From the NCBI RefSeq assembly GCF_009932375.1, contig NZ_BLJG01000007.1, forward strand, positions 1 through 35,971: a stretch of DNA of 35,971 bases. The letters run 5' to 3'. This document shows positions 26,800 through 34,548 of the stretch, in pieces. The stretch is from Pseudomonas juntendi (lineage in GTDB: Bacteria > Pseudomonadota > Gammaproteobacteria > Pseudomonadales > Pseudomonadaceae). Position 1 is the first letter of the stretch, and the number at the start of each line of letters is the position of its first letter. Under the pieces are notes generated by a model. It made no database searches. It saw nothing but the letters and a program-made list of their open reading frames with translations, and had not been told where the DNA came from. The position numbers were made by a program, and so were the translations under genes.

Positions 26800-26904
26800 G
26801 ATTGACTACCTTATCTGCAACAGTATGCAGGTCGACCGTATGGTTTTTTTGACAACGGGAGTGACCTGCGGCGTAAGCCGCACGGGGGCGGACGAAAAAG
26901 GGAA

Positions 26905-26941
26905 AGGCGCAATACTATAAGTAAATGTCGCCTAAAGCCAA
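26905..26941 (-). promoter_or_regulatory. argF promoter with two ArgR-type half-sites
   Basis: The minus strand has a -35-like TTGGCT (26936-26941), a 16-bp spacer and -10 TATAGT (26914-26919). On the plus strand TGTCGC-N8-AA (26926-26941) matches the Pseudomonas ArgR half-site exactly. A weaker copy, AGGCGC-N8-AA, lies 21 bp away at 26905-26920. Together they cover the promoter, fitting repression by arginine. In the rest of the 382-bp gap up to 27181 I see no other convincing signal, including none for the divergent oxidoreductase gene. Confidence 0.6.
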
Positions 26942-27181
26942 GAGGGGAAACAGCAGCCCGCCTGCAAAGACGTTGCAAGGCGTGTCTCTACCCATTGGGC
27001 TGTGCTGTTTTTTATTTGCTACAGCAGGTTGTACACGGCTTGCTGGCAATTTGGCAAATGGCTGTCGCAAATCGTGCCACTGATGTCGGTGGATTCACGC
27101 GGCGAAGCGCGCTGGCCGGGGTAGGGTGCGGGGCGCATAGTTTCAGCTCGTTCACTACCCAACAACAAGGCAGAGGCGGCC

Positions 27182-29290
27182 ATGACCAAGACCCTGCATC
27201 ACCGTGCGTGTCACCTGTGCGAAGCGATCTGCGGGCTCAACATCGAAATCAGCCATGACGACGCGGGGCGGGCGCAGATCAGCTCGATCAAGGGCGACCC
27301 CCACGACCCGTTCAGCCGCGGCCATGTCTGCCCCAAGGCGGTAGCGTTGCAGGATATTCAGAATGACCCGGATCGTTTGCGCCAGCCCCATAAACGGGTA
27401 GGGGAGCACTGGCAGGCGATTGAGTGGGATGAAGCGTTTACCCTGGCCGCCGACAGGCTGTGGGCGATCCAGCAGGCCCATGGGCGCAATGCCGTGGCCG
27501 TGTACCAGGGCAATCCCAGCGTGCACAACTACGGGTTGATGACCCACAGCAATTATTTCCTCGGCCTGCTGAAAACACGCAACCGTTTCTCTGCCACATC
27601 GGTGGACCAGTTGCCGCAGCACCTGGTCAGCCACCTGATGTACGGGCATGGCTTGCTATTGCCGATCCCGGATATCGACCATACCGATTTCATGTTGATT
27701 CTTGGCGGCAACCCGCTGGCCTCCAACGGCAGCATCATGACGGTGCCCGACGTGGAGAAGCGGCTCAAGGCCCTGCGCGCGCGCGGTGGGCGCCTGGTGG
27801 TGGTGGACCCGCGGCGCAGCGAAACGGCGGCCATGGCCGACCGCCATCTGTTCGTTCGCCCCGGGGGCGATGCGGCGCTGTTGTGCGGCCTGCTCAGCAC
27901 GCTGTTCGACGAGGGCCTGACGCGGCGCTCGCACGTGCCGGTCAATGGTCTGCAGCAGGTTCGCGCGGCACTGGCGCCTCTCAGCGCCGAGGCCATGAGC
28001 GCGCTGTGTGGCATCGAGGCGGCCGAGATCCGGCAGCTGGCACGGGATTTCGCCGCCGCCGACAAGGCGGTGTGCTACGGGCGCATGGGCGTGTCGACGC
28101 AAACCTTCGGCACCCTGTGCCATTGGCTGGTGCAACTGATCAACCTGGTGACCGGCAACCTCGACCGCGCCGGTGGGGCGTTGTGTACGGAGCCGGCCGT
28201 GGACCTGGTCGCAACCACCTCGGGTGGGCATTTCAATGCCTGGCAAAGCCGGGTATCGGGGTTGCCCGAATACGGCGGTGAGCTGCCGGTGGCGGCCCTC
28301 GCCGAAGAAATGCTGACGCCCGGCGAGGGGCAGGTGCATGCCCTGGTGACGGTGGCCGGCAACCCTGTGCTGTCCACGCCCAACGGCCGCCAGCTGGACG
28401 CTGCGCTGGAGGGGTTGCAGTTCATGCTCAGCATCGACCTCTACATCAACGAGACCACACGCCATGCCGACTTGATCCTGCCCTCGACCTCGGCGTTGGA
28501 AAATGATCACTACGACAGCACATTCAACCTGTTGGCCGTGCGCAACATCACGCGCTTCAACCGGGCGATCCTGGCCAAGCCGCAGGGCGCCTTGCATGAC
28601 TGGGAAATTTTTGTCGGGCTGGCGCAGGCCTATGCCAGGCGTGCCGGGCTGGAGATCAAGCCAACCGTGGCGCCCGCACAGATGATCGACCTGGCCCTGC
28701 GCAAAGGCCGCTACGGCGAGGCAACCGCCTGGCAGCTTTCCCTGGCCAAGCTCGATGAGCACCCGCATGGCCTGGACCTTGGCCCGTTGCGCGCCAACCT
28801 CGAGGCTCGCCTGGCCACTGCCAGCAAGGCGATCGAAGCGGCGCCCCAGGTGCTGCTGGACGATTTGCAGCGGCTGGCCCGGCAAGCACCGCCAGCGTCG
28901 AACGAACTGTTGTTGATCGGGCGCCGCCACGTGCGCAGCAACAACTCATGGATGCACAACTTTCATCGGCTGGTCAAAGGCAAGCCCCGGCACCAGTTGT
29001 TGATGCACCCCCACGATCTGCAGCAGCGGCAACTGCAGGATGGCCAGCGGGTGCGGATTCGCTCGCGCACCGGTGCCCTGGAAGTCGAGGTACTGGCTTG
29101 CGAGGACATGATGCCCGGTGTGGTCAGCTTGCCCCATGGGTTCGGTCATGGCCGGCAGGGCGTACACCTGCAGGTCGCCCAGGCGCAGCCTGGCGTGAGT
29201 GCCAATGACCTTACCGACGAGCGCTTGCGTGACCCGGTGTCGGGCAATGCGGCGCTCAATGGCGTACCCGTGCAGGTCGAGGCCGCTTGA
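27182..29290 (+). CDS. Molybdopterin-dependent oxidoreductase, single subunit
   Basis: This 702-aa protein belongs to the DMSO reductase superfamily. The N-terminus binds a 4Fe-4S cluster through C10-x2-C13-x3-C17 and C50. The molybdopterin domain follows (NPSVHNYG, LGGNPLASNGS, VVDPRRSETA), and the C-terminal dinucleotide-binding domain contains NNSWMHNFHRL and SLPHGFGHG. Where formate dehydrogenases carry Cys or Sec as molybdenum ligand, this one reads FSATSVDQ (S137 to Q143), so a serine ligand is more likely. Homologues are often labelled formate dehydrogenase, which the sequence does not support. No twin-arginine signal and no electron-transfer subunit are nearby; it is probably cytosolic. 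Substrate is unknown. Confidence 0.88.
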   Translation: MTKTLHHRACHLCEAICGLNIEISHDDAGRAQISSIKGDPHDPFSRGHVCPKAVALQDIQNDPDRLRQPHKRVGEHWQAIEWDEAFTLAADRLWAIQQAHGRNAVAVYQGNPSVHNYGLMTHSNYFLGLLKTRNRFSATSVDQLPQHLVSHLMYGHGLLLPIPDIDHTDFMLILGGNPLASNGSIMTVPDVEKRLKALRARGGRLVVVDPRRSETAAMADRHLFVRPGGDAALLCGLLSTLFDEGLTRRSHVPVNGLQQVRAALAPLSAEAMSALCGIEAAEIRQLARDFAAADKAVCYGRMGVSTQTFGTLCHWLVQLINLVTGNLDRAGGALCTEPAVDLVATTSGGHFNAWQSRVSGLPEYGGELPVAALAEEMLTPGEGQVHALVTVAGNPVLSTPNGRQLDAALEGLQFMLSIDLYINETTRHADLILPSTSALENDHYDSTFNLLAVRNITRFNRAILAKPQGALHDWEIFVGLAQAYARRAGLEIKPTVAPAQMIDLALRKGRYGEATAWQLSLAKLDEHPHGLDLGPLRANLEARLATASKAIEAAPQVLLDDLQRLARQAPPASNELLLIGRRHVRSNNSWMHNFHRLVKGKPRHQLLMHPHDLQQRQLQDGQRVRIRSRTGALEVEVLACEDMMPGVVSLPHGFGHGRQGVHLQVAQAQPGVSANDLTDERLRDPVSGNAALNGVPVQVEAA

Positions 29291-29301
29291 GCGATGGCAA
29301 G

Positions 29302-29323
29302 GCCGAGCATGCTGCTCGGCTTT
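29302..29323 (+). terminator. Terminator after the molybdopterin oxidoreductase gene
   Basis: GCCGAGCA (29302-29309) pairs with TGCTCGGC (29313-29320) around TGC, followed by TTT. It begins 12 bases after the stop codon. Confidence 0.65.
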
Positions 29324-29381
29324 CCGTTACAATGCCTCACCGTGCCGACGATCGCGTCGGAAAGTTCAGCTGAGGTGCTAG

Positions 29382-29717
29382 ATGGATATCATCGATACGA
29401 TCAAAGAGCAGATTGCCAACAACACCATTCTGCTTTACATGAAAGGTTCGCCGAATGCCCCGCAGTGCGGGTTCTCGGCCAAGGCATCGCAGGCTGTGAT
29501 GGGGTGTGGCGAGAAGTTCGCCTACGTCGACATCCTGCAGAATCCGGAAATCCGCGCCAACCTGCCAAAGTACGCCAACTGGCCGACTTTCCCGCAGCTG
29601 TGGGTGGCCGGTGAGCTGGTCGGCGGTAGCGACATCATGCTGGAAATGTTCGAAAAGGGTGAGCTGCAGGCCCTGATCAAGGACGCCGCCGCCAAGGCCA
29701 AAGCTGCCGAAGCCTGA
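29382..29717 (+). CDS. grxD: Monothiol glutaredoxin, Grx4 family
   Basis: GrxD (111 aa) is a CGFS-type glutaredoxin that with glutathione carries 2Fe-2S clusters and passes them to iron-sulfur proteins. The motif PQCGFSAKA places the active cysteine at residue 29, and the family phrases NWPTFPQLWV and GGSDIM follow. It is a single complete domain. The ribosome-binding site GAGG is 6 bases before ATG 29382. It sits beside bfr and bfd, a setting consistent with iron homeostasis, and is followed by a strong bidirectional terminator. Confidence 0.97.
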   Translation: MDIIDTIKEQIANNTILLYMKGSPNAPQCGFSAKASQAVMGCGEKFAYVDILQNPEIRANLPKYANWPTFPQLWVAGELVGGSDIMLEMFEKGELQALIKDAAAKAKAAEA

Positions 29718-29732
29718 TTTCGGCAAGCATGA

Positions 29733-29760
29733 AAAAACCCGCTGATCGCGGGTTTTTTTA
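29733..29760. terminator. Bidirectional intrinsic terminator between grxD and bfr
   Basis: AAAAAACCCGC (29733-29743) pairs perfectly with GCGGGTTTTTT (29749-29759) around a 5-base loop. The T-run ends grxD on the plus strand, and the A-run serves as a T-run for bfr on the minus strand. Confidence 0.93.
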
Positions 29761-29772
29761 TGCAGCGGGTGA

Positions 29773-30246
29773 TTACTCTTCGCCCATCTGCGATTGCAGG
29801 TAGTTTTCGATACCGATCTTGTCGATCAGCCCCAGCTGGGTTTCCAGCCAGTCGATATGTTCTTCCTCGGACTCGAGGATATCTTCCAGCATGTCACGCG
29901 AGCCGAAGTCACCCGCGGTTTCGCAGTGGGCGATGGCGGCCTTGAGATCGGCCAGGCCCTTGTGTTCGAGCTTAAGGTCGCACTCGAGCATTTCCTTGGT
30001 GTGCTCGCCGATCAACAGCTTGCCCAGGTCCTGAACGTTAGGGATGCCTTCGAGGAAGAGAATACGCTTGATCAACTTGTCAGCGTGCTTCATCTCGTCG
30101 ATCGATTCCTTGTACTCGTGCTTGCCGAGTTTGTTCAGGCCCCAATCTTCGTACATGCGTGCGTGCAGGAAATACTGGTTGATCGCGACCAGCTCGTTTC
30201 CGAGGATCTTGTTGAGATGCTGGATGACGCTTACGTCGCCTTTCAT
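29773..30246 (-). CDS. bfr: Bacterioferritin
   Basis: Bfr (157 aa) assembles into a 24-subunit shell that oxidises Fe(II) and stores it as mineral. All ferroxidase ligands are present at the E. coli positions: E18, E51, H54, E94, E127 and H130. M52, the axial ligand of the inter-subunit haem, is also conserved, so this is a haem-binding ferroxidase type (BfrB-like) subunit. ATG 30246 has AGGA 6 bases upstream; an in-frame extension of 10 residues is not conserved. It lies just downstream of bfd on the same strand, but a terminator separates the two. The 110 bp upstream are AT-rich and likely hold its own promoter. Confidence 0.96.
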   Translation of the reverse strand: MKGDVSVIQHLNKILGNELVAINQYFLHARMYEDWGLNKLGKHEYKESIDEMKHADKLIKRILFLEGIPNVQDLGKLLIGEHTKEMLECDLKLEHKGLADLKAAIAHCETAGDFGSRDMLEDILESEEEHIDWLETQLGLIDKIGIENYLQSQMGEE

Positions 30247-30319
30247 TTGGGTTCCTGCCCTGTAGAAGTGTGCCAATAGCAGGAAGTTTGAGCCCGATGC
30301 GCAAGTGTGTCAAACCTAA

Positions 30320-30365
30320 GTGATTGAATAATAAATGAAAATTAATAGGAATAAGAATGTTTGTG
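30320..30365 (-). promoter_or_regulatory. AT-rich bfr promoter region
   Basis: This stretch is far richer in A and T than its surroundings and contains several TATTAT/ATTAAT words on the minus strand. It is the only plausible site for a bfr promoter after the bfd terminator. Exact -35 and -10 elements cannot be fixed by eye. Confidence 0.35.
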
Positions 30366-30403
30366 AACCGCGTTGGTGCCCTAACTTATTGATATGTAGG
30401 CAT

Positions 30404-30430
30404 AAAAAAACCGGACACTAGGTCCGGTTC
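30404..30430 (-). terminator. Intrinsic terminator of bfd
   Basis: On the minus strand AACCGGAC and GTCCGGTT form an 8-bp stem with a 5-base loop, followed by a run of seven T. It begins 16 bases after the bfd stop codon. Confidence 0.92.
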
Positions 30431-30445
30431 TTGGAAATTCTGGTT

Positions 30446-30664
30446 TCAGGCGGTGGTGAATTCTACCGGGTAGGGCAGGGCGGCCTGGCTGACCTGCAGC
30501 TCGGTCAGGGTCTCGCGGACTACTTGCTTGGCCAGGCAGGCACATTTGCCACACTGGCTGGCGACATTGGTCGCGGCTCGCACATCCTTGTAACTGCAGC
30601 ATCCTTCATAGATCGCGTCGCGGATCTGTCCGTCAGTAACGCCGACACAAAGACACACATACAT
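30446..30664 (-). CDS. bfd: Bacterioferritin-associated ferredoxin
   Basis: Bfd (72 aa) carries a 2Fe-2S cluster and reduces the bacterioferritin core to release iron. The four ligands are C4 and C6 in MYVCLC plus C38 and C41 in SQCGKCA, the exact Bfd pattern. The tail after residue 55 is the variable part of the family. The ATG at 30664 is fixed by the position of C4; the Shine-Dalgarno before it is weak. It lies upstream of bfr with its own terminator and a Fur-like promoter, consistent with induction in low iron while bfr is controlled separately. Confidence 0.95.
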   Translation of the reverse strand: MYVCLCVGVTDGQIRDAIYEGCCSYKDVRAATNVASQCGKCACLAKQVVRETLTELQVSQAALPYPVEFTTA

Positions 30665-30700
30665 AAGGGCTGACCATCGCTGGTTGAGTCGATGGGTTGG

Positions 30701-30729
30701 AGCTTAATGTTAATGAGAATGCTTGTCAA
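30701..30729 (-). promoter_or_regulatory. bfd promoter overlapped by a Fur-like box
   Basis: The minus strand has a perfect -35 TTGACA (30724-30729), a 17-bp spacer and a weak -10 TAAGCT (30701-30706). Between them, the plus strand reads TTAATG-TTAATG-AGAATG (30704-30721), three hexamers of the kind that make a Fur site. Iron-loaded Fur would block the promoter, fitting the known iron repression of bfd in Pseudomonas. Confidence 0.6.
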
Positions 30730-30887
30730 AGCACTTTCTGCAAGGCCCGTGCTTGAGCGACCGGCGGTTGCCTGCTCGTTGGATTCGGCCTGTCATCAGA
30801 AGCCGTGTATGATGGTCGCCTTTGTTGGATGTCGGGCAGGCCCGTCTGGCCCGGCAAACGGTTCTACACCCTCATCAGGAGATTACA

Positions 30888-31490
30888 ATGAGCGTACTCG
30901 TTGGTAAGAAAGCCCCCGATTTCACCGTACCGGCCGTGCTGGGCAATGGCGAGATCGTCGACAGCTTCAACCTGGCTTCGGCCATCAAGGGCAAGTACGG
31001 CCTGGTGTTCTTCTACCCGCTGGACTTCACCTTCGTCTGCCCGTCCGAGCTGATCGCCCTGGACCACCGCATCCCTGATTTCCAGGCGCGCAACGTAGAA
31101 GTGATCGGCGTGTCCATCGACTCGCACTTCACTCACAACGCCTGGCGCAACACCCCGGTCAACAACGGCGGCATCGGCCAGGTGAAGTACACCCTGGCTG
31201 CCGACATGACCCACGAAATCTGCAAAGCCTACGACGTTGAGTCCGAAGGTGGCGTGGCCTTCCGTGGTGCCTTCCTGATCGACACCAACGGTGTTGTTCG
31301 TTCGCAGATCGTCAACGACCTGCCACTGGGCCGTAACATGGACGAACTGCTGCGCTTGGTCGACGCCCTGCAATTCCACGAAGAGCACGGCGAAGTCTGC
31401 CCGGCCAACTGGAAAAAAGGCGACAAAGGCATGAATGCTTCGCCAGAAGGCGTAGCCGCCTACCTGAGCGAGAACGCCGGCAAGCTGTAA
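30888..31490 (+). CDS. Typical 2-Cys peroxiredoxin (AhpC/TSA family)
   Basis: This 200-aa peroxiredoxin reduces hydrogen peroxide and organic peroxides. The peroxidatic cysteine is C51 in DFTFVCPSE and the resolving cysteine is C171 in EVCPANW, the typical 2-Cys arrangement. The GGIGQ segment is present, but the C-terminal tail reads AYLSEN where overoxidation-sensitive enzymes have YF. The start at 30888 has AGGAG 7 bases upstream; the frame is open further but without homology. A TATGAT word at 30808-30813 may be its -10. It lies next to bfd, bfr and grxD. It is not the ahpCF operon copy, since no ahpF follows; the reductant is probably thioredoxin. Confidence 0.95.
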   Translation: MSVLVGKKAPDFTVPAVLGNGEIVDSFNLASAIKGKYGLVFFYPLDFTFVCPSELIALDHRIPDFQARNVEVIGVSIDSHFTHNAWRNTPVNNGGIGQVKYTLAADMTHEICKAYDVESEGGVAFRGAFLIDTNGVVRSQIVNDLPLGRNMDELLRLVDALQFHEEHGEVCPANWKKGDKGMNASPEGVAAYLSENAGKL

Positions 31491-31504
31491 TTGCGGCGCG
31501 CATG

Positions 31505-31533
31505 AAAAACCGGCCCTGGTGGCCGGTTTTTTT
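31505..31533. terminator. Intrinsic terminator after the peroxiredoxin gene
   Basis: AAAAACCGGCC (31505-31515) pairs perfectly with GGCCGGTTTTT (31521-31531) around a 5-base loop, and the T-run is seven long. It may also act weakly for rnt on the other strand. Confidence 0.92.
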
Positions 31534-31591
31534 GTGCCTGGGTGGTGGCTGCGGGCTTGTGTTGCGAAAGGGCCGCCAGGCGGCCCACAGG

Positions 31592-32266
31592 TCAATCGTT
31601 GAAGTCGCGCCAGCCGCCCAGGTCCTTCCAGCGGTTGACGATGCCGCAGAACAGCTCCGCCGTTTTCTCGGTGTCGTACCGCGCCGAGTGCGCTTCACGC
31701 CCATCGAAGTCGATGTCGGCGCTTTGGCAAGCCCGCGCCAGTACGGTCTGGCCATAGGCCAGGCCGGCCAGGGTGGCCGTGTCGAAGCTGGAAAACGGGT
31801 GGAACGGGTTACGCTTCACGTCATTGCGCGCCACGGCCGCGTTGAGGAAGCCGAGGTCGAAGCTGCTGTTATGGCCGACCAGAATCGCCCGCTTGCAGCC
31901 ATTGGCCTTCAGGGCCTTGCGCACACCGCGGAAAATATCGGTCAGCGCGGTTTCCTCGCTGACTGCCATGCGCAGCGGGTGGTCGAGCTTGATGCCGGTG
32001 AACTCCAGCGCGGCCGCCTCGATGTTCGCGCCTTCGAACGGCTCCACCCGGTGGAAGTACGTGTGCTCGGGGAACAGGAAGCCTTTCTCGTCCATGCCGA
32101 TGGTCACTGCAGCAATTTCCAGCAAGGCATCGGTGGCGCTGTTGAAGCCGCCCGTTTCCACGTCCACTACAACCGGCAGGTAACCGCGGAAGCGCTCGGC
32201 CATTGGATGGCGCGACCCGCTGTTGCCTTGGCTTTCCAGGTCGTCTTCGTAGAGGTCTTCGCTCAC
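31592..32266 (-). CDS. rnt: Ribonuclease T
   Basis: RNase T (224 aa) is a 3'-to-5' exonuclease that trims the ends of tRNA and other stable RNAs. It is a DEDDh exonuclease: D35 and E37 in [10 protein letters not shown], the second Asp in [11 protein letters not shown], and the [10 protein letters not shown] motif with His and the last Asp. The start is a GTG at 32266 with a strong GGAGG 7 bases upstream, inside the end of pyrC, and the two genes overlap by 4 bases (GTGA). An internal Met at residue 22 is less likely. Translation is probably coupled to pyrC. Confidence 0.95.
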   Translation of the reverse strand: MSEDLYEDDLESQGNSGSRHPMAERFRGYLPVVVDVETGGFNSATDALLEIAAVTIGMDEKGFLFPEHTYFHRVEPFEGANIEAAALEFTGIKLDHPLRMAVSEETALTDIFRGVRKALKANGCKRAILVGHNSSFDLGFLNAAVARNDVKRNPFHPFSSFDTATLAGLAYGQTVLARACQSADIDFDGREAHSARYDTEKTAELFCGIVNRWKDLGGWRDFND

Positions 32267-33309
32267 GCGTTTTCCTCCAGCAGGCGCCAGCGCAATTTCT
32301 CGCCAGCGCGCAGCGGCACCACGGTTTGCTCGCCGAATGGCAGGCTCTGCGGGGCGGTCCACTCTTCGCGGACCAGGGTGATGGTGTCGGTATTCGCCGG
32401 CAGGCCATAGAAAGCTGGGCCGTGCAGGCTGGCGAAACCTTCCAGCTTGTCCAGCGCGTTGCGTTGCTCGAACGCTTCGGCGTACAGCTCGATAGCCGCG
32501 TAGGCGGTGTAGCAGCCGGCGCAGCCGCAGGCCGCTTCTTTGGCGTGACGGGCGTGCGGGGCCGAGTCGGTACCGAGGAAGAACTTCGGGTTGCCGCTGG
32601 TGGCTGCATCCAGCAGGGCCACCTGGTGGGTGTTGCGCTTGAGGATCGGCAGGCAGTAGAAGTGCGGGCGAATGCCACCGACCAGCATGTGGTTGCGGTT
32701 GTACAGCAGGTGTTGCGCGGTGATGGTCGCGCCAACATTGGCCGGTGCCTCGGTGACGAACTGCGCGGCATCGCTGGTGGTAATGTGTTCGAACACCACT
32801 TTCAAGGCCGGGAAGCGCTCGACCAGGCGGCGCATGTGCTCGTCGATGAAGCGCTTCTCGCGGTCGAACACGTCGATTTCGCTGCGGGTCACTTCGCCGT
32901 GCACCAGCAGCGGCATGCCGACCTCCGCCAATGCCTCGATGGCCGGGAAGATATTGTCGATGCTGGTCACGCCCGAATCGGAATTGGTGGTGGCGCCCGC
33001 CGGGTACAGCTTGGCGGCATACACGATACCGCTGGCCTTGGCGGCACGCACATCTTCGGGGCTGGTACGGTCGGTGAGGTACAGGACCATCAGCGGCTCG
33101 AAGCGGCTGCCTACCGGGCGGGCAGCGAGGATGCGTTCACGGTAGGCACCGGCCTCGGCGGCGTTGCGCACCGGCGGAACCAGGTTGGGCATGATGATGG
33201 CGCGGGCGAAAGTACGCGCCACATCGCCAACGGTGTGGGGCAGGACGGCACCATCACGCAGATGGATGTGCCAGTCGTCGGGGCGCAGGAGGGTCAGGCG
33301 ATCGGACAT
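32263..33309 (-). CDS. pyrC: Dihydroorotase
   Basis: PyrC (348 aa) closes carbamoyl aspartate to dihydroorotate in pyrimidine synthesis. It is the short, active type II dihydroorotase, the same length as the E. coli enzyme. Zinc ligands H14 and H16 lie in [10 protein letters not shown], the carbamylated lysine in [14 protein letters not shown], further histidines in LVHGEV and FEHITT, and the catalytic Asp in GTDSAPH. The start at 33309 fits this length; its ribosome-binding site is weak (GGA, 7 to 8 bases upstream). rnt overlaps its stop codon. Confidence 0.97.
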   Translation of the reverse strand: MSDRLTLLRPDDWHIHLRDGAVLPHTVGDVARTFARAIIMPNLVPPVRNAAEAGAYRERILAARPVGSRFEPLMVLYLTDRTSPEDVRAAKASGIVYAAKLYPAGATTNSDSGVTSIDNIFPAIEALAEVGMPLLVHGEVTRSEIDVFDREKRFIDEHMRRLVERFPALKVVFEHITTSDAAQFVTEAPANVGATITAQHLLYNRNHMLVGGIRPHFYCLPILKRNTHQVALLDAATSGNPKFFLGTDSAPHARHAKEAACGCAGCYTAYAAIELYAEAFEQRNALDKLEGFASLHGPAFYGLPANTDTITLVREEWTAPQSLPFGEQTVVPLRAGEKLRWRLLEENA

Positions 33310-33438
33310 TGGGGATTCCAGGCGGGTCGAACTCAAGCCCCAATGCTACCGGAAAACCCTGGGCCGAGCACGGCTATCAAGTTTTCCGGTTGGCGTCCGA
33401 TAGCCTGCAGGTAAGCCGTTGAAATTGTGGAGCCGCCC

Positions 33439-34377
33439 GTGCGCCAGCGTTACCTGACCCTGTTGACCCTGTTCGCCAGCCTGCCGGCTGCCGCGCTGAC
33501 TTTCCAGACGCGCATGGAGAACATTGCCTGGAAGGTCGAGGGTGACCCGTTCGAGTGCCGGCTGATCCAGCCGATCGATGGCTTTGGCAGTGGTGAGTTC
33601 GTGCGCCGGGCGGGCGAGCAGGCAGTGTTCCAGCTGCGCTCGGCCAGCAACATACTGGGGGCCGGCACTGCCAGCCTGCTGGCGGCGGCGGCGCCGTGGC
33701 AACCCGGTCGTGGTGATATCAACCTGGGTAGCGTGCGCATGGCCCGTACTGGCGTGTTGTTCAGTTCGTCGCAAGGCCAGGCCAGCCGCCTGATCAATGG
33801 CTTGCTGGACGGGCGCAGCACGGTGGTGCGCAGCTATGCGGGCGAAGCTGGCCGGCCCATGGAGGTGCGGGTACTGCCGGTGAGCTTTGCCAAGGCCTAC
33901 AGCGATTACCAAGTGTGTGCCGCCAAGCTGCTGCCCATGAACTACGATCAGGTGCGCCAGACCCAGGTCGGTTTCCCGGGCGGGGGCATCGAACTGGATG
34001 ACGCGGCCAAGGCCAGGCTGGATGTGATTCTCGAATACATGAAGGCCGACCCTTCGGTGAACCATGTCGAGCTCAACGGTCACTCCGACAACAGCGGTAA
34101 TCGCCTGACCAACCGCGACCTGTCACGCCGCCGGGCGCTGGCGGTGGCGGACTACTTCAAGGCTCGTGGCATCAAGGATGAGCAGATCACCGTACGCTTC
34201 CACGGCGAGCGCTACCCGGTGGCCAAGAACAACACTGCAGCCAACCGGGCGCGGAATCGGCGGGTGAACATCGAGCTGGACCGGGTGGTGGTGCCTGAAA
34301 AACCGGTGGAGAAACCGACCGAACAAGTCCCTGCTGCTGCTGCTGCTGCTGCTGCTGCCCCGGCCAGGCAACCTTGA
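33439..34377 (+). CDS. motY: Flagellar motor T-ring protein MotY
   Basis: MotY (312 aa) is a periplasmic protein of the flagellar basal body that helps hold stator units. A signal peptide (MRQRYLTLLTLFASLPAAA) precedes the mature LTFQTRMENIAW start. The N-terminal MotY-specific domain is followed by an OmpA-like peptidoglycan-binding domain (about 190-285) with NGHSDNSGNRLTNRDLSRRRA and NRARNRRVNIEL. The gene order pyrC-motY-argG matches P. aeruginosa. The start is taken as GTG 33439, with GGAG 6 bases upstream; GTG 33427 has no such site. The C-terminal tail is rich in Pro, Lys and Glu and ends with nine alanines from a GCT repeat. Confidence 0.9.
   Translation: MRQRYLTLLTLFASLPAAALTFQTRMENIAWKVEGDPFECRLIQPIDGFGSGEFVRRAGEQAVFQLRSASNILGAGTASLLAAAAPWQPGRGDINLGSVRMARTGVLFSSSQGQASRLINGLLDGRSTVVRSYAGEAGRPMEVRVLPVSFAKAYSDYQVCAAKLLPMNYDQVRQTQVGFPGGGIELDDAAKARLDVILEYMKADPSVNHVELNGHSDNSGNRLTNRDLSRRRALAVADYFKARGIKDEQITVRFHGERYPVAKNNTAANRARNRRVNIELDRVVVPEKPVEKPTEQVPAAAAAAAAAPARQP
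34331..34357 (+). repeat. Trinucleotide microsatellite (CTG)9 in motY
   Basis: Nine uninterrupted CTG units, read in frame as GCT alanine codons, lie 20 bases before the motY stop. Unit gain or loss would change only the tail length because the repeat is three bases. Confidence 0.95.
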
Positions 34378-34452
34378 GGTTGGACAGCCGCGTGCACCGC
34401 AGGCCCTTGACTTGCCTGCCTCACTACCGTCCGTCGCCCCTGTGAAAGTTCT

Positions 34453-34513
34453 TGTCGCTTTGTCGTCAGAAGCTGTCGCGCCACTGTAAATTTATCGTTA
34501 ACGCCGTTAGAAT
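34453..34513 (+). promoter_or_regulatory. argG promoter region with ArgR-type half-sites
   Basis: TGTCGC-N8-AA at 34474-34489 matches the Pseudomonas ArgR half-site, and TGTCGC-N8-CA starts exactly 21 bp upstream at 34453. A likely -10 TAGAAT is at 34508-34513; the -35 (near TGTAAA) is poor and is covered by the half-site. The arrangement mirrors that at argF. Confidence 0.6.
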
Positions 34514-34548
34514 CGGTCCTTTTCCGTACAACCCCGTGGAGTGATGGC

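Noticed and set aside
26867..26882. The 6-bp stem-loop in the argF leader as an attenuator
   Set aside because: No leader peptide, T-run or competing stem was found; the hairpin alone is too weak a basis.
27182..29290. Naming the molybdopterin gene fdhA or fdhF
   Set aside because: No Cys or Sec is found at the expected molybdenum ligand position and no formate dehydrogenase partner genes are present.
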